Shown here: positions 29,459 to 38,157 of the stretch, piece by piece
How the letters are laid out: each line of letters opens with the position of its first letter
Position numbering within the stretch: position 1 is the stretch's first letter
Source of the DNA: Consotaella aegiceratis
GTDB taxonomy: Bacteria; Pseudomonadota; Alphaproteobacteria; Rhizobiales; Rhizobiaceae
DNA length: 64,000 nt
Direction of reading: 5' to 3'
Assembly: GCF_036541425.1 (NCBI RefSeq)
Contig: NZ_JAZHFT010000023.1
Span: 1 to 64,000, forward strand
Position numbers and translations under genes: made by a program
The notes under the pieces: model-generated
Seen by the model: the letters and a program-made list of their open reading frames with translations, nothing else
Told to the model about the DNA's origin: nothing
The model's database searches: none

Positions 29459-30505
29459 TTACAAAGGAAGCCGAACCTCGGGTGAGTCTGCCAACATCGC
29501 AGCGACGCGGTCGGTGGGAATGTCCTCGAGACGCCTCGGCGACCAGCGCGGTGTCCGGTCCTTGTCGATCACTGCCGCGCGAATGCCTTCCATGAACTCT
29601 CCGTCGCTCAGAGCACGTGCCGTGAAGCGGTATTCGGCACAGACCGCCGCTTCGAGCGAGGGATCCACGCTGACGTCCTCGAGAATCGCGATGGTCGCCG
29701 CCACGGAGAGGGGCGATCCTCTGCGGACCGCCTCGGCGGTGTCCCGGGCGAAATCCGTGCCGGACGCCTCCAGCCGTTTCACGATGGCGACCGCGTCATA
29801 GCCCGCGAACGCCGCGTCGATCGCGTTGCGACGTCCCGCCAACACCGGCTCTTCCTCCGCCGTTACGAAGTCGCCGATCCGTTCGGGATCGCCCTCCGCC
29901 ACGAGCGCCGCCGTCAGGTCCGGCAGCCGGGCGGACGGCACCATGACATCGGCAAAGCCCGCATAGATGGCATCGGCGGGGCCGATCCTGGCCCCCGTCA
30001 GGCCGAGATAGGCGCCGATCCGGCCCGGGGCCTGAGAAAACAGGAGCGAGGCCCCGATATCGGGGACCAGGCCGATGGCGCATTCGGGCATCGCCAGCAG
30101 AGTGCGCTCGGTGACGATGCGATGGCTGCCATGCGACGACAGGCCGACGCCGCCGCCCATGACGATGCCGTCCATCAGGGCCACGTAGGGCTTGGGGTAA
30201 CGCCGGATCGACACGTTGCGTCGATACTCGTCGCCGAAGAATCGACGGCTGGAGACGAAGTCACCGGCCTGGCCCTGGCGATAAAACGCCGCGATGTCGG
30301 CGCCGGCGCAGAAGGCCCGCTCTCCCGCACCGTCGATCAGCACCATCGCCACGCGGTCGTCGTCCACCCAGGCGTCGAGCGCAGCGGAGATCGCCTCGCC
30401 CATCCCATAGGTCAACGCATTGAGCGCCTTTGGGCGGTTCAGCGTGATTCGGCCGACCTTGCCGTCAATTCTGGTCCAGACATCGCCGGTCGGAGCGTTT
30501 TCCAT
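29459..30505 (-). CDS. 3-hydroxyisobutyryl-CoA hydrolase
   Basis: 348 residues, crotonase superfamily. ITLNRPKALNALTYGM, GERAFCAGADI (oxyanion loop), YPKPYVALMDGIVMGGGVGLSSHGSHRIVTE and MPECAIGLVPDIG are typical of the valine-degradation thioesterase rather than an enoyl-CoA hydratase, including the EYRRN segment. It cleaves 3-hydroxyisobutyryl-CoA. GAGGAGACG precedes ATG at 30505. It lies ten bases after rpe on the same strand, so the genes are probably co-transcribed despite unrelated pathways. Confidence 0.85.
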   Translation of the reverse strand: MENAPTGDVWTRIDGKVGRITLNRPKALNALTYGMGEAISAALDAWVDDDRVAMVLIDGAGERAFCAGADIAAFYRQGQAGDFVSSRRFFGDEYRRNVSIRRYPKPYVALMDGIVMGGGVGLSSHGSHRIVTERTLLAMPECAIGLVPDIGASLLFSQAPGRIGAYLGLTGARIGPADAIYAGFADVMVPSARLPDLTAALVAEGDPERIGDFVTAEEEPVLAGRRNAIDAAFAGYDAVAIVKRLEASGTDFARDTAEAVRRGSPLSVAATIAILEDVSVDPSLEAAVCAEYRFTARALSDGEFMEGIRAAVIDKDRTPRWSPRRLEDIPTDRVAAMLADSPEVRLPL

Positions 30506-30515
30506 TCGCGTCTCC

Positions 30516-31193
30516 TCAGCGATCGGCTCCAAGCACGGAGCGACGCAGCGCTTCGATGTTGGCGGCATAATCCGAGCCGGCCGGTCCCTTGAAGACGGCG
30601 GAACCGGCGACCAGCGCATTGGCGCCCGCCTCGACGACGAGCGACGCGGTGTCGGCCGCGATGCCGCCGTCGACCTCGATGTCGATCGGCCGGTCGCCGA
30701 TCATCGCCCGGACCCGCCGGATCTTTTCCAGCACCGCCGGAATGAAGGCCTGTCCGCCGAACCCCGGATTGACGGTCATCACCAGAACCAGGTCGACGCG
30801 GTCGAGCACGTAGCGGATCTCGCTCTCCGACGTCGCCGGATTGAGCGAAACGCCGGCGCGTTTGCCGAGCGCCCTGATCGCCTGGAGCGACCGGTCGAGA
30901 TGCCGGGTCGCCTCGGCATGAACCGTGATCCCGTCGCAGCCCGCCTCCGCAAAGGCCTCCAGAAACGGGTCGCATGGGCTGATCATCAGATGGCAGTCGA
31001 AATATTTCGCAGACGCCGGACGGATCGCCTTCACCACTGGCGGTCCGAAGGTGATGTTCGGCACATAATGGCCGTCCATCACGTCGAGATGGATCCAGTC
31101 GGCACCGGCGCGATCGATCGCCGCCACCTCCTCGCCGAGGCGCGAAAAGTCACTCGACAGTATCGACGGCGCGATAACGAGAGGGCGGGTCAC
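30516..31193 (-). CDS. rpe: Ribulose-phosphate 3-epimerase
   Basis: 225 residues, TIM barrel. APSILSSDFSRLGEE, HLDVMDGHYVPNITFGPPV, MTVNPGFGGQAFIP and VDGGIAADTA carry the metal-binding His and Asp residues. It interconverts ribulose 5-phosphate and xylulose 5-phosphate. The start is GTG at 31193 with AGGAG eight bases ahead; the nearby ATG triplets are out of frame and stop at once. It lies 39 bases behind fbp. Confidence 0.95.
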   Translation of the reverse strand: MTRPLVIAPSILSSDFSRLGEEVAAIDRAGADWIHLDVMDGHYVPNITFGPPVVKAIRPASAKYFDCHLMISPCDPFLEAFAEAGCDGITVHAEATRHLDRSLQAIRALGKRAGVSLNPATSESEIRYVLDRVDLVLVMTVNPGFGGQAFIPAVLEKIRRVRAMIGDRPIDIEVDGGIAADTASLVVEAGANALVAGSAVFKGPAGSDYAANIEALRRSVLGADR

Positions 31194-31232
31194 ATCATTC
31201 TCCTGCAGGGCATCGTGAAGGGCCGCGCCGCG

Positions 31233-32228
31233 TCAGGCCACCGGCCCGCTCAGGGTGCGGCGGACGACCTCGACCTCCTCCGACGATCCGAAGACCAGCG
31301 GCGTGCGCGCATGCAGATCGCCCGGAACGACGTCGAGGATGCGGTTCATCCCATCGGTCGCGAGACCGCCGGCATGCTCCACGCAGAAGGCGATCGGATT
31401 GGCCTCGTAGACCAGCCTGAGCCGGCCCTTCTCATAGCCTTTGCGGCTGTCGCCGGGATAGAGAAAGATGCCGCCACGCAGAAAGATGCGATAGGCATCG
31501 GCGACCATCGAGCCGACATAGCGCATGCTGAAATTCTTGCCCCTGGCGCCTTCCGTTCCCGCCAGGCATTGATCGACATAGGCGCGCATCGGTGCCGCCC
31601 AGTGCCGATGATTGGCGGCGTTGACGGCGAATTCCTTCGTTTCGGGCGCGATCGCCAACGGCTCGCCGGTCAGCATGAACTCCGTGTCGCCGGGCGTATG
31701 GCTGAACACCCGCGTCTCATGGCCGACACTCGCCACCAGGAGCAACTGTGGCCCGTAGATGAAGAAGCCGGCGGCGAGCTGCCGCTTGCCCGGCTGCAGG
31801 AAGGCTTCCCGCGCTGCGCCGCGATTCGCCTCGTCCACCGGCAGGATCGAGAAGATCGTCCCGACCGAAACATTGGTGTCGATGTTGGACGATCCGTCCA
31901 ACGGATCGCAGGCCAAAGCGAGCTGTTCGTCAGCATCGACGACGATCGGCTCGTCCTGCTCCTCGGAGCCGTAGAAGGCGACCGGCGACCGGCGTACGGC
32001 CTCCAGCACCAGACGGTCGGAGACCACGTCGAGGGCCTTCTGGACGTCGCCGCCGAGATTGGCCTCGCCGAGCGACTTGCCGAGTTCGGAGCCCGCCCCG
32101 CCATGCGAGATCAGCCGGGCGATCTCGATCGCCGCGTCGGCGAGATTGCAGATCGTCGCGGCCACTTTCAGCCGCATCGGGTCGGCACCCGCCTTCTCGT
32201 TCAAATAGGTCTTCAGCGACAGGCTCAT
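31233..32228 (-). CDS. fbp: Class 1 fructose-1,6-bisphosphatase
   Basis: 331 residues. DPLDGSSNIDTNVSVGTIF is the metal-binding core, YVGSMVADAYRIFLRGGIFLYPGD the substrate site, and YEANPIAFCVEHAGG the C-terminal metal ligand region. GGGAGC precedes ATG at 32228. It forms an fbp-rpe unit, which fits gluconeogenesis and pentose-phosphate flow; no Calvin-cycle marker (RuBisCO, prk) is in the window. Confidence 0.95.
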   Translation of the reverse strand: MSLSLKTYLNEKAGADPMRLKVAATICNLADAAIEIARLISHGGAGSELGKSLGEANLGGDVQKALDVVSDRLVLEAVRRSPVAFYGSEEQDEPIVVDADEQLALACDPLDGSSNIDTNVSVGTIFSILPVDEANRGAAREAFLQPGKRQLAAGFFIYGPQLLLVASVGHETRVFSHTPGDTEFMLTGEPLAIAPETKEFAVNAANHRHWAAPMRAYVDQCLAGTEGARGKNFSMRYVGSMVADAYRIFLRGGIFLYPGDSRKGYEKGRLRLVYEANPIAFCVEHAGGLATDGMNRILDVVPGDLHARTPLVFGSSEEVEVVRRTLSGPVA

Positions 32229-32345
32229 GGGCTGCTCCCGATCGTATGCGGAGGGGTCCGGCGATGGACGAGAGCTAACGTCCCAGACCGCGATCGGCAA
32301 TGGCATGGATCGCCGCGGCGCCCCTTAAGCGCCGACGAGGCGGCG

Positions 32346-33887
32346 TCACGACGACGCCTGACCCCGCGCCAGCCGCTCCTGACGCCGCCGCCGCGCCTCG
32401 TCGAGCTCGACCGGCTGCTGCCTGACCTGGGCACAGCGCCATCCCGTCGCCCCAATGATCACCACCCGGTTGCCGCGAAAGTCGGTCTCCGCGGTGATCA
32501 GGCCGTGCTCGGCCATGAAGCTCAGGAGGAAACGGCCGCGCGACGGCGAGTGGCTGCCATAGGCCTGCGCCAACGCTCCGTCGGTCGGACACGGAGCGCC
32601 ATCGCGCGCTGCCCGGGCGAGCATCAGATAGATGCCCTGCATCTCCTCCGGCAGGCATTCGGAGGCGGCCAGTACAGTCTGCCATTCCGGATCATCGATC
32701 TCTTCCGAGACCCCGGCCCGCGCCAGCGACAGCCGGCGGCGAAAATTCGCCATGTCGGTCGCGCCGCCTTTCAGCCGCTTCAACCGGCAATGGGTTAGGA
32801 AATCCTGGTAGAGCACCGGAACGGGGCGGAACGCCGCATCCGGATCGGCCAGCATCTCATGAAAGATCGCCTCCACCAGCGCCTGCCGCTCCTCGGGCGA
32901 ACGATCGTCCTCCTCGTCCTCGGAGGCAGCCGCAACCGCCTGCGGCGGCGTGCCGATCTGATCGAGGATATCGCGCGTCGGCATGGCGCGGCGCTCGGGC
33001 GGCGGCGGCAGGTCGGACGGCTCGTCCTGGCCGGCGGTGAAGATCAGGTCGGCCAGCGCCTCACGCGGCGTTTCAGGCAGGGGCATCAGGGTCGGGCGGC
33101 CGGTGCGTCCGCGCGTTTCGACCGGTCCGATCACCACCTTGACGGGCCGTCGCGACAGCGCCGGCCCGAGCGCCACGAACTCGCCGGGGTTCAGATCGCG
33201 AAAGCGTTCGGCCTGGCGCCGATCCATGCCGAGCAGGTCGGCGGCCCGCGCCATGTCGATGTCGAGGAAGGTGCGCCCCATCAGAAAGTTCGACGCTTCC
33301 GCCGCGACGTTCTTGGCGAGCTTTGCCAAGCGCTGCGTCGCCACGATCCCCGCCAGTCCGCGCTTGCGGCCGCGGCACATCAGGTTGGTCATCGCGCCGA
33401 GCGAAGCCCGGCGCACCTCCTCGGCCACCTCGCCGCCGCCGGCTGGCGCGAAGAGCTGCGCCTCGTCCACCGCCACCAGCATCGGAAACCAGATCGCGTG
33501 CTCGACCTCGAACAGGCCGTTCAGGAAGGCGGCCGCACACTGCATCTGGACCTCGGCATCGAGACCTTCGAGGTTGAGGACGACGGAGGCGCGATGCTTG
33601 CGGATGCGCGCGGCGATTCGGGCCAGCTCGGACGGGGTCCGGTCGGCGTCGACCACGACGTGGCCGAACCGCTCGGAGAAGCTGACGAAATCGCCCTCCG
33701 GATCGATCACCGCCTGCTGCACCCAGGGTGCGCTCTGCTCCAGGAGGCGGCGCAGAAGATGCGACTTGCCGGAGCCGGAATTGCCCTGCACCAGCAGGCG
33801 CGTCGACAGAAGCTCCTCGAGATCCATCTCCGCCTTGCCGGCGCCCTGGTTTTCGCCGAGATCGACCGCGATCGTCATTGTCCGCAT
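32346..33887 (-). CDS. HerA-like DUF87 ATPase
   Basis: 513 residues. Walker A GNSGSGKS at 35-42, Walker B MLVAVDEAQLF, and an arginine-rich sensor stretch (MCRGRKRGLAGIVATQRLAKL) belong to the HerA/FtsK-like bacterial ATPases. The C-terminal 200 residues are predicted helical and lack a recognised domain. HerA proteins translocate DNA, but this shorter class stands alone and has no NurA partner here. GAAGGACAG precedes ATG at 33887; ATG at 33878 is an alternative. Confidence 0.8.
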   Translation of the reverse strand: MRTMTIAVDLGENQGAGKAEMDLEELLSTRLLVQGNSGSGKSHLLRRLLEQSAPWVQQAVIDPEGDFVSFSERFGHVVVDADRTPSELARIAARIRKHRASVVLNLEGLDAEVQMQCAAAFLNGLFEVEHAIWFPMLVAVDEAQLFAPAGGGEVAEEVRRASLGAMTNLMCRGRKRGLAGIVATQRLAKLAKNVAAEASNFLMGRTFLDIDMARAADLLGMDRRQAERFRDLNPGEFVALGPALSRRPVKVVIGPVETRGRTGRPTLMPLPETPREALADLIFTAGQDEPSDLPPPPERRAMPTRDILDQIGTPPQAVAAASEDEEDDRSPEERQALVEAIFHEMLADPDAAFRPVPVLYQDFLTHCRLKRLKGGATDMANFRRRLSLARAGVSEEIDDPEWQTVLAASECLPEEMQGIYLMLARAARDGAPCPTDGALAQAYGSHSPSRGRFLLSFMAEHGLITAETDFRGNRVVIIGATGWRCAQVRQQPVELDEARRRRQERLARGQASS

Positions 33888-34018
33888 CTGTCCTTCGTCA
33901 TGGCCCGCGACTCTGCCGCTGGCGGCGGGCGCGGCAAGCCGTGCCGTCGCCTGATCCACAGATTCGTGGGAGTTGGGGAGACCCCGGGGTTCGGTCCGCT
34001 GGCGCCGCTCGGGCGAAG

Positions 34019-35212
34019 TCAGCCGACCTCGTCCGATATCGTCTGCGCATCGGCCTCGTCGAGGTCGTCCGGCAGAAGTCCCAGTTCCGCCAGCACCTCT
34101 TCGGTGTGTTCGCCAAGCCCCGGCGCCGGACGGCCGATCTGCAACGCGTTCGCAGAAAAGGTGATCGGCGTGCGCAGGCCCGGTATCCCATCGGTGTCGA
34201 TCCGCAGGCCGCGATGGCGGATCTGCGGATCCTCCAGAGCCTCGGCCACCGAGTTGATCGGCCCGGCCGAGACACCGGCGTCGGCGAGCGCCGCGATCAG
34301 GTCGTCGCGCCGCCAGGTGGTGATCGGCGGTCCGATGATCTCGTTGAGAGCCAAACGGTTGGCGACCCGCCCCTCATTGTGGGCGAAGCGGTCGTCGGCC
34401 GGCAATTCGGGCTTTCCCAGGAGGTTCGCGAGATTGCCGAACTGCTCGTCGTTGCCGCAGGCGATGATGATCTCGCCGTCGGCGACGGCATAGACCTCGT
34501 AGGGCGCGATGTGCGGATGCACATTGCCCAGCCGGGCCGGCGAACCGCCGGTGACGAAATAGTTCATCGCCTGATTGCACATGGAGGCCACCATGCAATC
34601 CATCAGCGCCATGTCGATGTGCTGGCCGAGCCCGGTGATCTCGCGCTGCTGCAGGGCGGCCTGAATTCCGATCACCGCATAGAGCGCGGTGGTAATGGAG
34701 CCGAAGGCGACACCGGTCTTCAGCGGCCGGCCGTCGGTATCGCCGGTAACGGCCATGATGCCGCTCATGCCCTCGATGGCGTATTCGTAGGCGGTACGCA
34801 GCGCGTAGGGCCCGTCCTGGCCGAATCCCGTAACCGAGCAATAGACAAGGCGCGGATTCAACTTCTTCAGGCTCTGATAGTCGAGGCCATAGCGCTCCAG
34901 TCCGCGCACCCGAAAATTCTCGATCAGCACGTCGGCCTCCTCGGTCAGGCGGCGGACCAGCACCTGTCCCTCCTCGGTGCCGAAATCGGTCACGACGGAG
35001 CGCTTGCCGCGATTGCAGACGTGAAAATAGGAGGCGGTCCGCTCGCCATTGTGTTCGATGAATGGAGGCCCCCAGCCTCGAGTCTCGTCTCCCTTGGGGC
35101 TTTCGATCTTGACGACGTCGGCGCCGAGATCGGCCAGCGTCTGTCCGATCCAAGGGCCCGTCAGCGACCGAGCCAGTTCCACGACCTTGAGGCCTTTCAG
35201 CGGTGCGTCCAT
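34019..35212 (-). CDS. CaiB/BaiF-type (class III) CoA transferase
   Basis: 397 residues. PLKGLKVVELARSLTGPWIGQTLADLGADVVKIE is the family opening, followed by NRGKRSV, the catalytic Asp in MALMDCMVASM, and GNVHPHIAPYEVY. It moves CoA between carboxylic acids. AGAGGACAGCC precedes ATG at 35212. It is a single gene with no acyl-CoA partner adjacent, so its substrate pair cannot be inferred. Confidence 0.88.
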   Translation of the reverse strand: MDAPLKGLKVVELARSLTGPWIGQTLADLGADVVKIESPKGDETRGWGPPFIEHNGERTASYFHVCNRGKRSVVTDFGTEEGQVLVRRLTEEADVLIENFRVRGLERYGLDYQSLKKLNPRLVYCSVTGFGQDGPYALRTAYEYAIEGMSGIMAVTGDTDGRPLKTGVAFGSITTALYAVIGIQAALQQREITGLGQHIDMALMDCMVASMCNQAMNYFVTGGSPARLGNVHPHIAPYEVYAVADGEIIIACGNDEQFGNLANLLGKPELPADDRFAHNEGRVANRLALNEIIGPPITTWRRDDLIAALADAGVSAGPINSVAEALEDPQIRHRGLRIDTDGIPGLRTPITFSANALQIGRPAPGLGEHTEEVLAELGLLPDDLDEADAQTISDEVG

Positions 35213-35540
35213 GGCTGTCCTCTGATGGCGATCCTCGGCGCCGACAGCCGGCACGGCGATCCGATCGGTTTTGGCCGAGCGATCACTGGCATTCCGGCGC
35301 CTTCAGATCAACTTGTCCCTTCGTCGCCGCCTCCAGAGGCGCACGGCATCGGCCGGCGGCCTTTCGGCAACGGCTCCCCTCCCATCCCATTTCCCGGGTA
35401 TGCTTCCTTTGGCCGCATGACGGCAAATCGTCGCAGGCGGTTCCTCTGCCACCGCACGATCATATGTTGGGCATACGCTCCAAGCATGAAGCCAAGCATA
35501 TCGTATTCCCGTCGCAGACGGGAGACATGAAAGCCATCGA
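35213..35540. other. Promoter region of cydAB
   Basis: 328 bases between divergent genes. I saw no FNR/FixK site (TTGAT-N4-ATCAA). A 12-codon frame opens at 35527 right behind GGAG, and ends at 35565 inside cydA in another frame; it may be a leader peptide or chance. cydA itself lacks a good ribosome site at normal spacing. Confidence 0.4.
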
Positions 35541-36959
35541 ATGTTCGATACCTTCGACCCGTTGATGCTGGCGCGGATTCAATTCGCGTTCACCGTTTCG
35601 TTTCATATCATCTTTCCGGCCTTCACCATCGGCCTCGCCTCCTATCTGGCCGTGCTCGAAGCACTTTGGCTCGTCACCGGCCGCGCCGTCTACATGGCGA
35701 CCTTCCGCTACTGGATCGCGATCTTCGCCATCGTGTTCGGCATGGGCGTCGTCTCCGGCGTGGTGCTAAGCTATCAGTTCGGCACCAACTGGTCGGTCTT
35801 TTCCGACAAGGCCGGACCGATCGTCGGCCCGCTGATGGGTTACGAGGTGCTGTCGGCCTTCTTCCTCGAAGCCGGCTTTCTCGGCATCATGCTGTTCGGT
35901 CTCAACCGGGTCGGCAAGGGGCTGCACTTCTTCGCCACCATCATGGTGGCGATCGGCACGCTGTTTTCCGCGTTCTGGATCCTGTCGGTCAATTCCTGGA
36001 TGCAGACGCCGGCCGGCTACGCGATCAACGCGCAGGGCCAGTTCGTCCCGGAAAACTGGTGGCTCGCCGTCTTCAACCCGTCGTTTCCCTATCGGCTCGT
36101 GCACATGGTGCTCGCCGCCTACCTGACGACGGCCTTCGTGGTCGGCGCCGTCGGCGCGCTGCATGTCTTGCGCAACCGCGCCAACGCCAGCGCCCGGCTG
36201 ATGTTCTCCATGGCGCTGTGGATGGCGACGGTCGTGGCGCCGTTGCAGCTTTTGGCCGGCGACCAGCACGGATTGAACACGCTGGAGCATCAGCCCGCCA
36301 AGATTGCCGCCATCGAAGGGCATTTCGAAGACGCGCCGGAAGGCGAGGGTATGCCGCTGACCCTGTTCGGCATTCCGGACATGAAGGCGGAGACCACGCA
36401 TTATGCCGTCGACGTCCCGCGCCTCGGCTCGCTGATCCTCACCCACAGCTGGGACGGCACGGTGCCGCCGCTGAAAAGCTTTCCGCCCGAGGATCGTCCC
36501 AACTCCCTCGTCGTCTTCTGGTCGTTCCGCATCATGGTGGGACTGGGCATGGCGATGATCGGCATCGGCCTCTGGTCGCTCGTTCGGCGCTGGCGCGGCT
36601 CGATTTACGAATCACCATGGCTGCAGCGCGCCATGGTGGCGATGGGACCGGCCGGCTTCGTCGCGGTCCTGGCGGGCTGGATCACCACGGAGGTCGGCCG
36701 CCAGCCCTTCACCGTCTACGGTCTGCTGCGCACGACTGACAGCGTCTCGCCGGTCGCCGCGGAGGCCGTCGGCACTTCGCTCATCGCCTTTATCGTCGTC
36801 TACTTCCTGCTGTTCGGGGCCGGCACATTCTACATCCTGAGGCTGATGAGCCGGGCGCCGACCGGTCACGACGGGCCGGAACGCGGTAAGCCGACGCGAG
36901 CCGCCGGCGTCACGCCGGCCGCGTCCGTCGACGACGACGCGATTCCGTCCGGACATTGA
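35541..36959 (+). CDS. cydA: Cytochrome bd-type quinol oxidase subunit I (CIO type)
   Basis: 472 residues, nine membrane spans. Heme ligands by position are His22, His188 and the Met in FRIMVGLGM; YEVLSAFFLEAG carries the conserved Glu102 and Glu110 of the proton route. The quinol loop (after GDQHGLNTLEHQPAKIAAIEGHF) is short, placing it with cyanide-insensitive oxidases. It reduces oxygen with quinol electrons without pumping protons. The C-terminal 40 residues are hydrophilic. No ribosome site is well spaced before ATG 35541; GGAG is 17 bases upstream, in front of an overlapping short frame. First of a three-gene operon. Confidence 0.95.
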   Translation: MFDTFDPLMLARIQFAFTVSFHIIFPAFTIGLASYLAVLEALWLVTGRAVYMATFRYWIAIFAIVFGMGVVSGVVLSYQFGTNWSVFSDKAGPIVGPLMGYEVLSAFFLEAGFLGIMLFGLNRVGKGLHFFATIMVAIGTLFSAFWILSVNSWMQTPAGYAINAQGQFVPENWWLAVFNPSFPYRLVHMVLAAYLTTAFVVGAVGALHVLRNRANASARLMFSMALWMATVVAPLQLLAGDQHGLNTLEHQPAKIAAIEGHFEDAPEGEGMPLTLFGIPDMKAETTHYAVDVPRLGSLILTHSWDGTVPPLKSFPPEDRPNSLVVFWSFRIMVGLGMAMIGIGLWSLVRRWRGSIYESPWLQRAMVAMGPAGFVAVLAGWITTEVGRQPFTVYGLLRTTDSVSPVAAEAVGTSLIAFIVVYFLLFGAGTFYILRLMSRAPTGHDGPERGKPTRAAGVTPAASVDDDAIPSGH

Positions 36960-36973
36960 GGGGGACGCTTTCC

Positions 36974-37978
36974 ATGGATCTTCCGCTGCTGTGGGCCTTC
37001 ATCATCGCGTTCGCCGTGTTGGCCTACGTCATTCTCGACGGCTTCGATCTCGGAACCGGCATCCTGTTTCCGCTGCTCGGCAGCCACGAAAACCGCGATC
37101 TGGCGATGAATTCGGTAGCGCCGATCTGGGACGGCAACGAGACCTGGCTGGTGATGGGCGGCGGCGGCCTTCTGGCCGTCTTTCCGCTTGCCTATGCCAT
37201 TGCCTTGCCGGCGCTCTATGCGCCGATCATCGCCATGCTGCTCGCCCTGATCTTTCGCGGCGTCGCCTTCGAGTTCCGGTTCAGGACCGAGCGCGGCCGC
37301 TTTCTGTGGGACATCTCGTTCTTCATCGGCTCGCTCGTCGCCGCCCTGGCGCAGGGGCTTGCCCTCGGCACGCTGGTCCAAGGGATCAAGGTCGTCGACC
37401 GCGCCTATGCCGGCGGCTGGTGGGACTGGCTGACGCCGTTCTCGGTCATGACGGCCGTCGCACTCGTCGTCGGCTACACGCTCCTCGGCGCGACCTGGCT
37501 GGTGATGAAGACCGAAGGCCCGCTCAATCGCCGGGCGGCGCGCTATGCCAAGTTCGCCGGCATCGGAACCCTGGCCGGCATCGCCGTGGTCAGCGCCTGG
37601 ATGCCGTTTCTCGACCCGCAGTTCTATCTGCGCTGGTTCACCTTCCCGCAGATCCTCTACGTCGCCCCGGTGCCGATCGCCGCGGCGGCAGCGGCCTTCG
37701 TGTTGTTCCGGCAGCTCGAGCGCCACGATTCGACCTACCGGCCGTTCCTTGCTTCCCTCGCCCTCTTCGTCCTCTCCTTCATCGGACTGGGCATCAACTT
37801 CTACCCCAACATCATTCCGCCGGACGTGACGATCTGGGAGGCGGCGGCCCCGGACTCGAGCCTTAAATTCCTGCTCGTCGGCGCCTCGGTTCTGATCCCC
37901 ATGGTGCTCGCCTACACCGCCTATGCCTATTGGATCTTCCGCGGCAAGGTGCGGCCCGGCGAAGGCTATCATCACTGA
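36974..37978 (+). CDS. cydB: Cytochrome bd-type quinol oxidase subunit II
   Basis: 334 residues, eight membrane spans. WAFIIAFAVLAYVILDGFDLGTGILFP and WDGNETWLVMGGGGLLAVFP are the signatures of the heme-free-like partner subunit. GAGGGGGACG precedes ATG at 36974; the frame is open six codons earlier. It follows cydA after 14 bases and its stop overlaps the start of the small third subunit (TGATG). Confidence 0.95.
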   Translation: MDLPLLWAFIIAFAVLAYVILDGFDLGTGILFPLLGSHENRDLAMNSVAPIWDGNETWLVMGGGGLLAVFPLAYAIALPALYAPIIAMLLALIFRGVAFEFRFRTERGRFLWDISFFIGSLVAALAQGLALGTLVQGIKVVDRAYAGGWWDWLTPFSVMTAVALVVGYTLLGATWLVMKTEGPLNRRAARYAKFAGIGTLAGIAVVSAWMPFLDPQFYLRWFTFPQILYVAPVPIAAAAAAFVLFRQLERHDSTYRPFLASLALFVLSFIGLGINFYPNIIPPDVTIWEAAAPDSSLKFLLVGASVLIPMVLAYTAYAYWIFRGKVRPGEGYHH

Positions 37979-38106
37979 TGGCCGATGGAGATCGTCCGCG
38001 CCCCGGCTCGCGCCTGAGCCGCATCCTCTGGTTCATCGGCCTGTGGGTTGCCGGCGTCCTCGTGGTCGGCGTCGTCGCCGCGATCCTGCGCGCGGTGCTC
38101 TTGTAG
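37978..38106 (+). CDS. DUF2474 small subunit of cytochrome bd (CydX-like)
   Basis: 42 residues: a basic N-terminus followed by one membrane helix (ILWFIGLWVAGVLVVGVVAAIL). The start codon overlaps the cydB stop codon. Short DUF2474 proteins in this place accompany CIO-type cydAB in proteobacteria and are thought to stabilise the oxidase as CydX does. Translational coupling is expected from the overlap. Confidence 0.82.
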   Translation: MADGDRPRPGSRLSRILWFIGLWVAGVLVVGVVAAILRAVLL

Positions 38107-38157
38107 ACTTCCCCCGACCGATCGCGAAGACCCCCGCCCTCAAGTCCGCGGCAGGCT

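Noticed and set aside
30420..32798. 792-codon frame opposite rpe, fbp and parts of their neighbours
   Set aside because: It crosses three well-supported genes on the other strand and resembles no protein.
35213..35540. FNR/FixK site upstream of cydA
   Set aside because: An ATCAA half-site is present near 35305 but the required TTGAT partner four bases upstream is missing.
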